Assembly (NCBI GenBank): GCA_030600975.1 | Contig: JAUVUL010000004.1 | Location: 1 to 15,719, forward strand | DNA: 15,719 bases | Direction of reading: 5' to 3' | Origin: Candidatus Aegiribacteria sp. | Lineage (GTDB): Bacteria; Fermentibacterota; Fermentibacteria; Fermentibacterales; JCC-6 | In this document: positions 1-7,383 of the stretch, in pieces | Position numbering within the stretch: the first letter of the stretch is position 1 | How the letters are laid out: every line of letters begins with the position of its first letter | Translations under genes and position numbers: made by a program | The notes under the pieces: model-generated | Told to the model about the DNA's origin: nothing | What the model saw: the letters and a program-made list of their open reading frames with translations, nothing else | Databases searched by the model: none

Positions 1-217
1 GACTGGCGTAGAGCATATTGTACTCATCGTGGTAAGCGAGTCCGAAAACCTTCGACCAGCCGGGAGGCCCTCCTATCTCGGCGATCAATGAGCCACCTTT
101 CGCTCCATTACTTTCACCGCCAATAGAAGGATCTGTTACGGAGCGGAAAGAGTGGGAAGCGCCTGTCTGAAGCAGCTGAAGTATCGCAATCATTAAAATG
201 AAACCATTACTGTACAT
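1..217 (-). CDS. Secreted protein of unknown function, N-terminal fragment
   Basis: Partial gene: only the first 72 codons lie in the window and the rest continues beyond base 1. The ATG at 217 is preceded by AAGGAGATTATCG, a good Shine-Dalgarno at normal spacing. Residues 1 to about 20 (MYSNGFILMIAILQLLQTGA) form an uncharged hydrophobic stretch with a small-residue end, consistent with a signal peptide. The mature part is Gly/Ser rich and then reads WSKVFGLAYHDEYNMLYAS. That resembles the first strand of a repeated beta-sheet or propeller-type secreted protein, but this is only an impression from a short fragment. It lies downstream of the three-lipoprotein operon on the same strand, with a gap of about 120 bases, so it could be a separate unit. 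No function can be assigned. Confidence 0.7.
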   Translation of the reverse strand, partial: MYSNGFILMIAILQLLQTGASHSFRSVTDPSIGGESNGAKGGSLIAEIGGPPGWSKVFGLAYHDEYNMLYAS

Positions 218-339
218 CGATAATCTCCTTAATGAAACAACCTGATATTAAAGGATAACATATTTATAATAATATCACGTATTTGGAGTGGTTTCGCAAG
301 ATACTGGAAGAAACTGTATCAGATTCTGTATACATATCA

Positions 340-1557
340 TCAGTCGGTGAATCTTATCTCAACCCTGTTTCCAGATATTCCGGTAACCTCAAAATTCACA
401 TCTATTTCACTGGAAACCAGTTCATCTATTACCTCAGTCGTTCCGGTTTCTGATAGCACTTCCAGAGTGGCTCTTGAACCGGTGAAATCCCTGGTTATCA
501 CATCCACAACTCCCCTGAGTTTGAGGTGCAGTTCGGAGCGTAGAGCCTGAACCCTGGTAAAATCAGCGTTTGTTGCAACAATGACGGTAATATTGTCTCC
601 CTCTACCCAGCCGCTCAGAATGGCGGATATAAGCTGGCTCGAAGTGCTGTCAGCCGCCCGGGTTCGTGCCTGGCTCTCGCTGAAAGGAACCTCCGTCGTT
701 ATGGCAGAGCCGGCGAGTATGCTGCCCGTCTGTGTATTGATGGCCCTGCTGCTGACCTGAAACTGATGGATGTCCCTGGGAGACCCGGCGATCATCCGTG
801 AATTGACTGTATGCAGGGCAGTACCCGTGATAACTATCTCAGCACCGACCGCAAGGCCGATGAGAGCAGCAGTGTGGTCGTCGCCCTCCAGAATGAGCTT
901 GAGCTGATCCCTCTCCAGAATGTCCGCAACTGTGGACGCATCTACCACGGGGAAGCCCTGATGTCTGAAGTGATCCAGAAGCATGGTTTCAAACATGATA
1001 CTGCTCATCAGACTGTATTCATCTGAGAGGTCGGCCATACTGGCAAGCTCTTTCACGATTACCATGACCCTTGGTCTTCCCTGAACGCGCAACAGGATAC
1101 CGATGGCGGCAAGGTCGTTCTCGATGCCTGTAGTATTCACCACGGCGCGAATCACCACTCTGTAAAGATCTCCATCCTGCTCTTCATTTATGATCCGGTA
1201 GCTTGAGACATAGCCTCTTGCCCTGGAGTAGATCTCGTCGGAGATCAACTGGAAGTTGTTCACCCGGGTTTCGGCATCGATATATGTTCCGACGCCCTGC
1301 TCGATTGCTTTTCTAAGTGCGTCATCCAGGGCGTGATCCCGAGCTATATCCATCCCTCCATGGAACTCCAGAGCGGCTACGCCCTCGGCAAGAATTTCGA
1401 TTTCATTCACCCCAGAAGTCTGATATTCAAGAGTAGTTGCTGAAGCAGAAGAAGAGACAGAAGAAGATGAATCTGAGCTGGAAGATGTAGATGGCACAAC
1501 AATCTGCTGATTGCATCCAGCTGCAAGGCATATGAGAATAAGTGTAATCCACTTCAT
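340..1557 (-). CDS. FlgT-like outer-membrane lipoprotein
   Basis: Predicted lipoprotein of 405 residues. The signal peptide ends in the lipobox LAAGC (Cys15), with Asn at +2, so outer-membrane sorting is expected. A serine-rich tether follows (about residues 23-40). Residues about 55-150 look like the LPP20/FlgT N-terminal domain (ARDHALDDALRKAIEQGVG, then ISDEIYSRARGYVSSYRI, then DLYRVVIRAVV). Residues about 160-315 resemble the TolB/CsgG-like middle domain (RVMVIV, DHFRHQGFPVVD, LAVGAEIVITGTA). Residues about 315-405 form a small alpha/beta domain ending VTGISGNRVEIRF. This domain order matches Vibrio FlgT, a periplasmic flagellar H-ring protein, but here the protein is lipid-anchored. It is the last gene of the operon, 9 bases after the LPP20-like gene. 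Its Shine-Dalgarno is weak (AGGCAATTATA), so translation may depend on coupling. A flagellar role is not shown. Confidence 0.85.
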   Translation of the reverse strand: MKWITLILICLAAGCNQQIVVPSTSSSSDSSSSVSSSASATTLEYQTSGVNEIEILAEGVAALEFHGGMDIARDHALDDALRKAIEQGVGTYIDAETRVNNFQLISDEIYSRARGYVSSYRIINEEQDGDLYRVVIRAVVNTTGIENDLAAIGILLRVQGRPRVMVIVKELASMADLSDEYSLMSSIMFETMLLDHFRHQGFPVVDASTVADILERDQLKLILEGDDHTAALIGLAVGAEIVITGTALHTVNSRMIAGSPRDIHQFQVSSRAINTQTGSILAGSAITTEVPFSESQARTRAADSTSSQLISAILSGWVEGDNITVIVATNADFTRVQALRSELHLKLRGVVDVITRDFTGSRATLEVLSETGTTEVIDELVSSEIDVNFEVTGISGNRVEIRFTD

Positions 1558-1566
1558 TATAATTGC

Positions 1567-2553
1567 CTACAACAATACGTTAAGGAGAAAACGACCGGCG
1601 CCCATGAGGAATGGAAGTCCTTCTTTCAGCCAGCCCAGCGTACTCGAGCCTGCCTCTCCCAGAACAATATCCGTTCCAAACTGTCCGGTTACCTGTCGGA
1701 CTTCCAACACCAGAGGTGACTGTGCAAATGCAGGTAGAGAGAGTATCTGATCAAGATCTGATATGAATTGCATCGCTGTCTGGCCGCCCGAGCCAAGGTA
1801 CTCGGCGTAATTCCTTGTGTCCAGCAGAAGATTTCCGTTTGAATCGTAGATTTTTGGGTACATTGAAGGCTGAAGACCTGCCTGACTGCCGTCAAAAACA
1901 AGAGCGGAGTACTGGTCAAGAAATTCCCTTGTCTGCGATGACATTGAGACGGCACTTATCTCCGGGTTTCCAAGAACGGAACTGAGAGCGCCCGAAAGTC
2001 CCTGCGAACTGTGTATCTCCATCTCCAGCTCAACCTCGACTGTCCCTGTCACGGAGTCATACCTGGCGGGTCCTACCTGCCGTGCGTTCCTGACAATACC
2101 CTCAACACGGGTATAAATCACATCGTAGTCGGTCATGAAATTCTCAACTCTAGTCTCTGAATCCACCCGTATACCCTGAATTGCTTCCAGGAGATTGCGT
2201 TGCGCAACAACCACTGCTGCGCGTTCAGCCATCAATCTGGCCTGAGCCATGTTTGGATTACCAATGTCCAGTACGCCTGTTCCGGTTGCCCTTACCGTGT
2301 TGCCCGACCAGTCAATCTCGCCGCCGGGAACAGATTCTTCAACACTTCCTGAAAAGGTACCTTGAGGCTCCATAACAGGAAGATTCAGTTCTGCTAAAAC
2401 CGACTCAGTGGTCTCGACAGATTCGGATACAATGGATTCAGATACCGCTGTTAGAACCCGGGTTGAGTTTGCTGCGTCTGTAGTTGTTGTTGCAGTGCCG
2501 CAGCCGGTAAGGGTTATAATTATTGATAAAGAAATTGTAATAGTATTTCTCAT
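1567..2553 (-). CDS. LPP20-family lipoprotein (FlgP-like)
   Basis: Lipoprotein of 328 residues from the ATG at 2553. I chose this start over the in-frame ATG at 2559 because AAGGA directly abuts the first ATG, while it sits 6 bases from the second. The signal peptide ends in LTGC (Cys18). A Thr/Ser/Val-rich segment follows. Then comes an LPP20-type domain at roughly residues 80-185: GTGVLDIGNPNMAQARLMAE, RNLLEAIQGI, SETRVENFM, and a strand pair ending VEVELEME. Its core pattern (alanine-rich helix, then ETRVENF, then YTRVEGIVRNAR) repeats the one in the next gene, so the two are probably distant paralogues. The C-terminal 140 residues have no family I recognise and end in a short hydrophobic stretch. 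LPP20 proteins include FlgP of polar flagella, but many are of unknown function. Middle gene of a three-lipoprotein operon. Confidence 0.82.
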   Translation of the reverse strand: MRNTITISLSIIITLTGCGTATTTTDAANSTRVLTAVSESIVSESVETTESVLAELNLPVMEPQGTFSGSVEESVPGGEIDWSGNTVRATGTGVLDIGNPNMAQARLMAERAAVVVAQRNLLEAIQGIRVDSETRVENFMTDYDVIYTRVEGIVRNARQVGPARYDSVTGTVEVELEMEIHSSQGLSGALSSVLGNPEISAVSMSSQTREFLDQYSALVFDGSQAGLQPSMYPKIYDSNGNLLLDTRNYAEYLGSGGQTAMQFISDLDQILSLPAFAQSPLVLEVRQVTGQFGTDIVLGEAGSSTLGWLKEGLPFLMGAGRFLLNVLL

Positions 2554-2579
2554 ATTCATTCCTTTGGTTATTCCAGAAG

Positions 2580-3158
2580 TTATTGAGTAATCCCCAGCAG
2601 GGCGACTTCAAGGGCCATTCTCAGAGCACCTTCGGCTCCTTCGAAGTCTGATCCCATACCCATGGATGTGTAGAGCACCTCTGACGTTTCTACCGAGATT
2701 ATCGTTACATGAAGGCTGGCATCACGCTGTGCCGGCTCGTCATCCCAGAAACTGTCGTGTGTGATCTGGCCGATATTAATCGTCATTACCGCTTCAGATC
2801 CCAGAAGCTTACCCAGCTGAACAGCAGTTGTCTGATCCACAACACCGGAATATGAGAATTCCTGCTCCGTGAGAAGCTGATCTACAATGCTTCTGTTCAC
2901 TAATGTGAAGCGACCTGTCCGAAGAAGAACCATCCCGGCGTAATCATACAATCCGGTTGTGAATGGCGAGGCATAGATCGAGGATGCAGATGGAGGTATT
3001 ACTACCGTTCGCCATACCTGTTTGGAGTCAAAAACGGGAGATTTGGCATAATCTGAAGGACCCCCGAGAGCCATAATCTGGGCTGTGGACATACAACTTG
3101 TGAGAAGTAACCCGACAGCAGCAAGAACAACCATCGGAACAATGATTCGTTTCAACAT
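2580..3158 (-). CDS. CsgG/LpoB-like (FlgO-like) lipoprotein
   Basis: Lipoprotein of 192 residues. The ATG at 3158 is preceded by GGAAGGAGTTT at ideal spacing. An upstream in-frame extension to 3227 exists, but it would put 23 polar residues before the signal peptide. The lipobox is LLTSC (Cys22), +2 residue Met. The mature domain fits the CsgG/LpoB/FlgO fold: an opening strand VWRTVVIPP, a helix plus RFTLVNRSIVDQLL, then SGVVDQTTAVQLGKLLGSEAVMTINIG, and late strands SLHVTIISVETSEVLYT. The phrase of VD..TAVQLGKLLG..AV is typical of this family. Members form outer-membrane export channels (CsgG), activate penicillin-binding proteins (LpoB) or form flagellar outer rings (FlgO). The protein is too short for the CsgG barrel, which makes a LpoB- or FlgO-type role likelier. 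First gene of the operon. Confidence 0.83.
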   Translation of the reverse strand: MLKRIIVPMVVLAAVGLLLTSCMSTAQIMALGGPSDYAKSPVFDSKQVWRTVVIPPSASSIYASPFTTGLYDYAGMVLLRTGRFTLVNRSIVDQLLTEQEFSYSGVVDQTTAVQLGKLLGSEAVMTINIGQITHDSFWDDEPAQRDASLHVTIISVETSEVLYTSMGMGSDFEGAEGALRMALEVALLGITQ

Positions 3159-3410
3159 AAACTCCTTCCAGTTCATTGCTGACATCTGCCCTTTTAAGTG
3201 CACTAGCTTTCTACACTTCAGATACATTTATGTTCCAGATGCCACCAGGAATTCAGGGATTTACCAGGAAGTCGCGAAACATAATAATTCATTCAGCTAA
3301 GATCAATGGAATGGTAGAACTCAAACTAATCGCTTATCATTTATCCTTAGGAGAATTACTAAAAAGGTAATGGTAGTAAGAATGGATATCTTAGAGATGA
3401 GGGAGGAAAA

Positions 3411-3884
3411 GTGATAGAGATGGTTTTTACTTTGTCTTTATGGAGCTCTGCGTTTGGAAGCGGAGATCTGATACCAGTTCAATTCACCGCAGATGGTGAT
3501 GACATTTCTCCACCACTGGAATGGGAATGCAGTTTTGAGGTGGAGTCTTTTGCTCTTATCTGCGAAGATCCCGACGCTCCCATGGGAACCTGGGTTCACT
3601 GGGTGGTTTACAATATTCCAGGTGAAAAAAGAATGCTGGAAGAGGGAATACCTGCCGTAAGGCAGCAGGAAGACGGTATGCTTCAGGGGGAAAACAGCTG
3701 GGGTAGCATCGGCTACGGCGGCCCTGCGCCTCCATCTGGAAAACACAGATACATATTTACTCTTTATGCCCTTGAGGGACAGCTGCACCTGGCTCCCGGA
3801 GCGACCGTTTTCGAACTGAGAGAGGCTATTGAAGGACAGATAATAGCTGAGGCTGAATTCATGGGAGAATACACCCGGGAATGA
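3411..3884 (+). CDS. YbhB/YbcL-type phosphatidylethanolamine-binding (PEBP) family protein
   Basis: Small soluble protein of 157 residues, the usual length for bacterial PEBP/Raf-kinase-inhibitor-like proteins. Hallmarks in order: FTADGDDISPPLEW (25-38), DPDAP (53-57), the ligand-pocket HW (63-64), YNIPG (67-71), and GYGGPAPPSGKHRY (101-114) followed by FTLYAL. These form the conserved anion-binding pocket of the family. No signal peptide is visible, so it should be cytoplasmic. The start is a GTG four bases after GGGAGG; an in-frame ATG at 3420 is the alternative but lies too far from the Shine-Dalgarno. The bacterial function of the family is poorly defined. It is monocistronic on the plus strand, divergent from the lipoprotein operon and convergent with the kinase gene. 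Confidence 0.92.
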   Translation: MIEMVFTLSLWSSAFGSGDLIPVQFTADGDDISPPLEWECSFEVESFALICEDPDAPMGTWVHWVVYNIPGEKRMLEEGIPAVRQQEDGMLQGENSWGSIGYGGPAPPSGKHRYIFTLYALEGQLHLAPGATVFELREAIEGQIIAEAEFMGEYTRE

Positions 3885-3913
3885 AAGCAGACAGGCAAGC
3901 TAACTAGCTGCTT
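3885..3913. terminator. Weak convergent hairpin, possible terminator
   Basis: AAGCAG at 3885-3890 pairs with CTGCTT at 3908-3913, and GCTA/TAGC can pair inside. It lies between the convergent PEBP and kinase genes. There is no clear T-tract on either strand, so this is tentative. Confidence 0.25.
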
Positions 3914-4368
3914 CATCCTTCAACAATTTCAACCGTCCAGAAGGCAGGGAGTTCTTCGCAGGTAAGGCTGTCATCCATTTTCTCTACGCGCTCAAGCGGC
4001 ACTCCATGAATATTGCGCGAGTGGGCCGTTTCGGCATCGCATTTGACATGGATTATTATCACTTCGTGGCCGAAAGCCTGAGCAAGGTTGTAGTAGGGAG
4101 AAATCTCCCATGCCCTTATGGCGGTATTGTCTACTACAACCACTTCCGGGGAGTTCTCACAATTCCCTTCGATGGATACCAGAATTTCTGCAAATCCTCT
4201 GAGGCATGAAGAATGGGCTTCAGAAATCAGTGCACCGTCGAATCTGTAAACACCTTCATCATCCACAAAGTAAGTATCTGCTGAGCATACATGCGCCCCC
4301 GGATGATTCTCAATCGCCCATGTTGATTTGCCAGCGCCTGGAAGGCCCCTCATAATATAGATATTCAC
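3913..4368 (-). CDS. P-loop kinase-like ATPase (AAA_33 / N4BP2L-type)
   Basis: Protein of 151 residues with an N-terminal Walker A motif, GLPGAGKST (8-16), right after the first strand. It continues with SADTYF (Asp31, substrate-site position), YRFDGALISEAHSSCLRGF, a Walker-B-like strand EVVVVDNT, and the late R.IHGVPLE segment. This order matches the AAA_33 / N4BP2-like polynucleotide-kinase-related family, which phosphorylates nucleic-acid ends or other small substrates. The substrate here is unknown. The start is GTG at 4368, because the Walker strand needs residues 2-6; the in-frame ATG at codon 6 would remove them. No strong Shine-Dalgarno is visible. It lies 48 bases downstream of the GYD gene on the same strand and may be co-transcribed with it. 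Confidence 0.85.
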   Translation of the reverse strand: MNIYIMRGLPGAGKSTWAIENHPGAHVCSADTYFVDDEGVYRFDGALISEAHSSCLRGFAEILVSIEGNCENSPEVVVVDNTAIRAWEISPYYNLAQAFGHEVIIIHVKCDAETAHSRNIHGVPLERVEKMDDSLTCEELPAFWTVEIVEG

Positions 4369-4416
4369 TAATTGATACTGCTCCGGTCCCCGGTTATGGT
4401 AAAGCCTGTGTTTACA

Positions 4417-4719
4417 TCATTTTTTGATCTCCTGAAGAATCCCGAGGAAATCCTTGTACTCCATCGCCTGCCAGCTTTCAGCCTCAAGAGCTCCTTCCGA
4501 TCTTGAAATGAGAGAGATCTTATGCGCTGTCTCAACGTCGGGGGCCTCGTAAATATCCATGAAATCGTACGGGCCGAGAATGGCGTAGTGTGCTATCCAT
4601 TTTACTTCAGGACAGACCTCCTTTACCTTGTGAAGCCATTCCTTCCCCATTTTCTTTCTGCCACTGACATCGTGCAGGCTCTTGTAGCTGTGTCTTGTCA
4701 TTAGTACGAATGTCGGCAT
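4417..4719 (-). CDS. GYD domain-containing protein
   Basis: Protein of 100 residues, the standard size of GYD-family proteins. The family motif appears as YAILGPYDFMDIYEAPD (45-61), where most members have G-Y/P-Y-D. The N-terminal strand (TFVLMTRH) and the middle helix with WLHKVKEVCPEVKWI fit a dimeric ferredoxin-like alpha/beta barrel. No catalytic role is established for the family. It is probably cytoplasmic. The start is secure: AAAGGAGG precedes the ATG by about 5 bases. It diverges from the queuosine operon; the spacer between the two holds the queC promoter. Confidence 0.88.
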   Translation of the reverse strand: MPTFVLMTRHSYKSLHDVSGRKKMGKEWLHKVKEVCPEVKWIAHYAILGPYDFMDIYEAPDVETAHKISLISRSEGALEAESWQAMEYKDFLGILQEIKK

Positions 4720-4769
4720 GATTCCTCCTTTCCTTTCCTACGTACAGATATTGATACATATCCCCCTGA

Positions 4770-4797
4770 ATGACAAGTGCCACCCGGACCGTATAAT
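4770..4797 (+). promoter_or_regulatory. Sigma-70-type promoter for the queCED-folE2 operon
   Basis: ATGACA (4770-4775) matches the -35 consensus at five of six bases and is followed after 16 bases by a perfect TATAAT (4792-4797). A transcript starting near 4803 would have a leader of about 65 bases before queC. I looked for a preQ1 aptamer in that leader and did not find the class I pattern. Confidence 0.6.
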
Positions 4798-4869
4798 GCA
4801 GGCTAAGGGTGAAAAGAATTCTATAGTATATATTCTGTTTGGTCTCATAGTAACGCAGGGAGGTAAGTC

Positions 4870-5574
4870 CTGGACAGAAAAGCGATAGTGCTTCTCAGTG
4901 GCGGGCTGGATTCCGCTACAGTTTTGTACATAGCCAGGGAAGAGGGTTTCAGAATTCATGCCATCTCTTTCAGGTACGGCCAGCAGCATACAATGGAACT
5001 GGAATCGGCTGCCGTAATAGCCAGAGATGCAGAGATTGAGAGTCATGTAACCATCTCTCTTGACACCAGGTTGTTTGAAGGTTCGGCACTAACGGGGTCA
5101 GAGGCTGTACCGGAAAACAGGTCTCCCGATGAAATGACCGGCAGTATCCCCCCTACCTATGTACCTGCCAGGAACACCGTATTTCTGGCCATGGCTCTTG
5201 CTTACGCTGAAGTTATCGGCGCACGCGACATCTTCATTGGCGTGAATGCACTGGATTACAGCGGGTATCCGGACTGCAGACCTGAATTCGTTGCAGCGTT
5301 TCAGAGGCTGGCGGATCTGGCTACAAAGGAGGCTGTTGAGGGAAACCCCGCAAGGATTCATGCTCCATTGCTGAACATGACCAAGGCTGAGATTATCGGA
5401 AGGGGAATTGAGCTGGGTTTAGATTATTCCCTGACGCACAGCTGTTACAATCCCGACAGATATGGCAGGGCCTGCGGCAGGTGTGATGCCTGCATACTGA
5501 GATTGAGGGGTTTTCATGAAAACGGAATTCGGGATCCTGCCATCTACCAGTCAGAGATGAATAATGAGCTATAG
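4870..5574 (+). CDS. queC: 7-cyano-7-deazaguanine (preQ0) synthase QueC
   Basis: QueC converts 7-carboxy-7-deazaguanine plus ammonia and ATP to preQ0. The PP-loop ATP-binding motif SGGLDS is at residues 10-15, FRYGQQH follows, then PARN and the [17 protein letters not shown] signature. The C-terminus carries the zinc site: Cys192 and the CGRCDAC cluster (Cys202, 205, 208). I placed the start at CTG 4870 because GGAGG lies exactly 6 bases upstream and the resulting N-terminus [15 protein letters not shown] restores the first beta strand typical of the family. The first conventional codon in frame, GTG at 4888, is 24 bases from the Shine-Dalgarno and would remove half that strand. A TAA at 4864 excludes any earlier start. 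It overlaps queE by 11 bases. Confidence 0.93.
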   Translation: MDRKAIVLLSGGLDSATVLYIAREEGFRIHAISFRYGQQHTMELESAAVIARDAEIESHVTISLDTRLFEGSALTGSEAVPENRSPDEMTGSIPPTYVPARNTVFLAMALAYAEVIGARDIFIGVNALDYSGYPDCRPEFVAAFQRLADLATKEAVEGNPARIHAPLLNMTKAEIIGRGIELGLDYSLTHSCYNPDRYGRACGRCDACILRLRGFHENGIRDPAIYQSEMNNEL

Positions 5575-6163
5575 AGTCAAGGAGATCGTATACACGCTTC
5601 AGGGGGAGGGAGCTAATTCAGGCAAAGCTGTCGTCCTGTGCAGGTTTGAAGGATGCAACCTGAGCTGCAGTTTCTGCGATACCGATTTTAAGGGGATCGA
5701 CGGACCCGGTGGAGGGGAATTCGGATCCGCAGGTGAACTGGCCGAGGCTGTCAGTGAAAGATGGAAGGGAGATATGAGCCACCCACGGGTGCTGTGCACG
5801 GGAGGCGAACCTCTTCTACAGCTTAATGGACGGCTTGTTGAAGCCCTCCATCTGAAGGGGTTTGAAATCATGCTGGAAACAAACGGGACGATAGAGCTTC
5901 CGGATGGAATTGACTGGGTATGTGTAAGCCCCAAGGAGGGCAGAGAGCCGGTAGTAAAAGAGGGAAACGAATTGAAACTGGCATACCCCCAGATGAATGT
6001 CGATCCCGCCAGGTACCTTTCACTTGATTTTGAGTATTTTTACCTGCAGCCTATTTCCGGGATTGATCTGAAAAGCAATACTCGACAGGCAGTTGAATAC
6101 TGCTTGAATAATCCCAGATGGGCTCTGAGTCTTCAGATTCACAAGTATATCGGTATACCTTAG
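5564..6163 (+). CDS. queE: 7-carboxy-7-deazaguanine synthase QueE (radical SAM)
   Basis: QueE is a radical SAM enzyme that contracts the ring of 6-carboxy-5,6,7,8-tetrahydropterin to 7-carboxy-7-deazaguanine. The protein has 199 residues, near the usual length. Visible hallmarks: [12 protein letters not shown] near the N-terminus, the cluster-binding [10 protein letters not shown] (CX3CX2C form), TGGEPLLQ for SAM binding, the ETNGT segment, and VSPK. A late [10 protein letters not shown] matches the family C-terminus. The ATG lies inside the end of queC, so the two genes are translationally coupled. No independent strong Shine-Dalgarno is seen. queD follows after 13 bases. Confidence 0.96.
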   Translation: MSYRVKEIVYTLQGEGANSGKAVVLCRFEGCNLSCSFCDTDFKGIDGPGGGEFGSAGELAEAVSERWKGDMSHPRVLCTGGEPLLQLNGRLVEALHLKGFEIMLETNGTIELPDGIDWVCVSPKEGREPVVKEGNELKLAYPQMNVDPARYLSLDFEYFYLQPISGIDLKSNTRQAVEYCLNNPRWALSLQIHKYIGIP

Positions 6164-6176
6164 AGGAGATAATGGA

Positions 6177-6542
6177 ATGGAAGTATACAGAGAGTTCAAA
6201 TTCGATGCCGCTCATCTGCTTCCGAATCTTCCTCATGAGCATAAATGCGGAAGGCTCCACGGTCATACTTTTCGGGCTGTAATACATCTGGAAGCCCCGG
6301 TAGGAAGTGAGACCGGATGGGTGAGGGATTTCGGAGAGATTAAAAGACTGTGTGCCCCTGTGATCGATGAGCTTGATCACGCGTACCTTAACGATATCCC
6401 GGGGCTTGAGAACCCCACCAGCGAGAATATCGCCAGATGGGTATGGATCAGACTGAAACCGATACTGCCCGAGTTGAGCATGATAGAGATCAAAGAAACA
6501 TCATCAACAGGATGCAGGTACAGAGGGCAGGAAAAAGCATGA
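6177..6542 (+). CDS. queD: 6-carboxy-5,6,7,8-tetrahydropterin synthase QueD
   Basis: QueD converts dihydroneopterin triphosphate to 6-carboxytetrahydropterin, the second step toward queuosine. The protein has 121 residues. Zinc ligands appear as FDAAH and GRLHGH, and the catalytic Cys is in HEHKCGRLHGHTF. GWVRDFGEIK, LDHAYLND and NPTSENIA all follow in the family order, and KETSS near the C-terminus holds the pterin-anchoring Glu. The start is the ATG at 6177, eight bases from AGAGGAG; the ATG at 6172 is out of frame. The stop overlaps the folE2 start as ATGA, implying coupled translation. The PTPS family includes other members, but the que operon context settles the assignment. Confidence 0.95.
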   Translation: MEVYREFKFDAAHLLPNLPHEHKCGRLHGHTFRAVIHLEAPVGSETGWVRDFGEIKRLCAPVIDELDHAYLNDIPGLENPTSENIARWVWIRLKPILPELSMIEIKETSSTGCRYRGQEKA

Positions 6543-7339
6543 ATGATGTTCAGAACAACCCTGATTTCAGGAACATCACTCTGGACGAGGCTGGTATCAA
6601 GGACCTTCAGTATCCTGTAACACTCCTTGACCGGGCAAATGAAAGGCAGAGAACCGTAGCCACCATTTCCATGTCGGTAGAGCTTCCCCACCACTTCAAG
6701 GGAACTCATATGAGCAGATTTGTGGAGGTTCTTGCGGGGCACACATGTGAGTTTGACGGCAGAACTATTCCTGCAATTCTTGCCGAACTGAAGCAGGTTC
6801 TTGACGCTGAATCGGCCAGGATGACTGTCAGCTTCCCCTATTTCCTTGAGAAGAAAGCCCCGGTAACCGGGATTGCAGCGAAAATGAATTATCAGTGTGC
6901 CTTTTACGGGAAAAGCGGCCCGGAAGGAGAGGATTTTGTTCTGGGCGTAACCGTGCCGGTAAGCAGCCTCTGTCCATGCAGCAGGGAAATAAGCAGTTAT
7001 GGAGCTCATAACCAGCGTGGGCATATAACGATCGAAGTTCGGAGTTTACCTGACGAGAAAGGAATTCCCATAATCGTCTGGATAGAGGAGCTGATAGAAA
7101 TTGCCGAATCATCAGCGTCATCCCCGGTTTATTCAGTACTGAAAAGACCCGATGAAAAGTATATGACAGAGCTTGCTTACGATAACCCGGTATTCGTTGA
7201 AGACATGGTTCGTAATGCGGGTGAAAGACTTATGGAGGATGACAGACTGACGTGGTTTCAGGTAACCGCTGAAAATCAGGAAAGTATACATAATCATACT
7301 GCTTACGCCAGGTTCGAGTGGAAAAGGATGGATAAATAG
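6539..7339 (+). CDS. folE2: GTP cyclohydrolase FolE2 (type IB)
   Basis: FolE2 opens GTP to 7,8-dihydroneopterin triphosphate, feeding both queuosine and folate synthesis. The protein has 266 residues. Motifs: QYPVTLLDR near residues 24-32, HHFKGTHMSRF (51-61), and the active-site stretch VPVSSLCPCSREIS with Cys145 and Cys147, followed by GAHNQRG (155-161). This is the zinc-independent, metal-flexible type IB enzyme and is unrelated in sequence to FolE. The reading frame is open further upstream (to about 6437), but that part overlaps queD. The ATG at 6539 overlaps the queD stop as ATGA, and the following residues match the family N-terminus. It is the last gene of the operon and its stop codon sits inside the terminator hairpin. 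Confidence 0.96.
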   Translation: MNDVQNNPDFRNITLDEAGIKDLQYPVTLLDRANERQRTVATISMSVELPHHFKGTHMSRFVEVLAGHTCEFDGRTIPAILAELKQVLDAESARMTVSFPYFLEKKAPVTGIAAKMNYQCAFYGKSGPEGEDFVLGVTVPVSSLCPCSREISSYGAHNQRGHITIEVRSLPDEKGIPIIVWIEELIEIAESSASSPVYSVLKRPDEKYMTELAYDNPVFVEDMVRNAGERLMEDDRLTWFQVTAENQESIHNHTAYARFEWKRMDK

Positions 7340-7383
7340 GGACGGAGGTAATTAAGAAATCTAATTACCTCCGTCCCTATTTA
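7333..7383. terminator. Perfect 22-bp hairpin shared by convergent folE2 and queF
   Basis: Arm 7333-7354 is the exact reverse complement of arm 7362-7383, with a 7-base loop (AGAAATC). The core reads GGGACGGAGGTAATTA and its complement. The folE2 stop (TAG 7337-7339) lies in one arm and the queF stop (TAA, 7383-7381) in the other. A bidirectional terminator is the simplest reading, although the T-tracts are short. A REP-type repeat recruited as terminator is the alternative. Confidence 0.75.

Noticed and set aside
4798..4869. preQ1 riboswitch in the queC leader
   Set aside because: The leader lacks the class I stem with its A-rich tail and the expected conserved loop bases; I see only an AT-rich weak hairpin.
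6377..7024. Long open frame on the minus strand opposite queD/folE2
   Set aside because: It lies antisense to two well-supported enzymes, shows no family features, and has no matching ribosome site; it is a mirror of their codon use.
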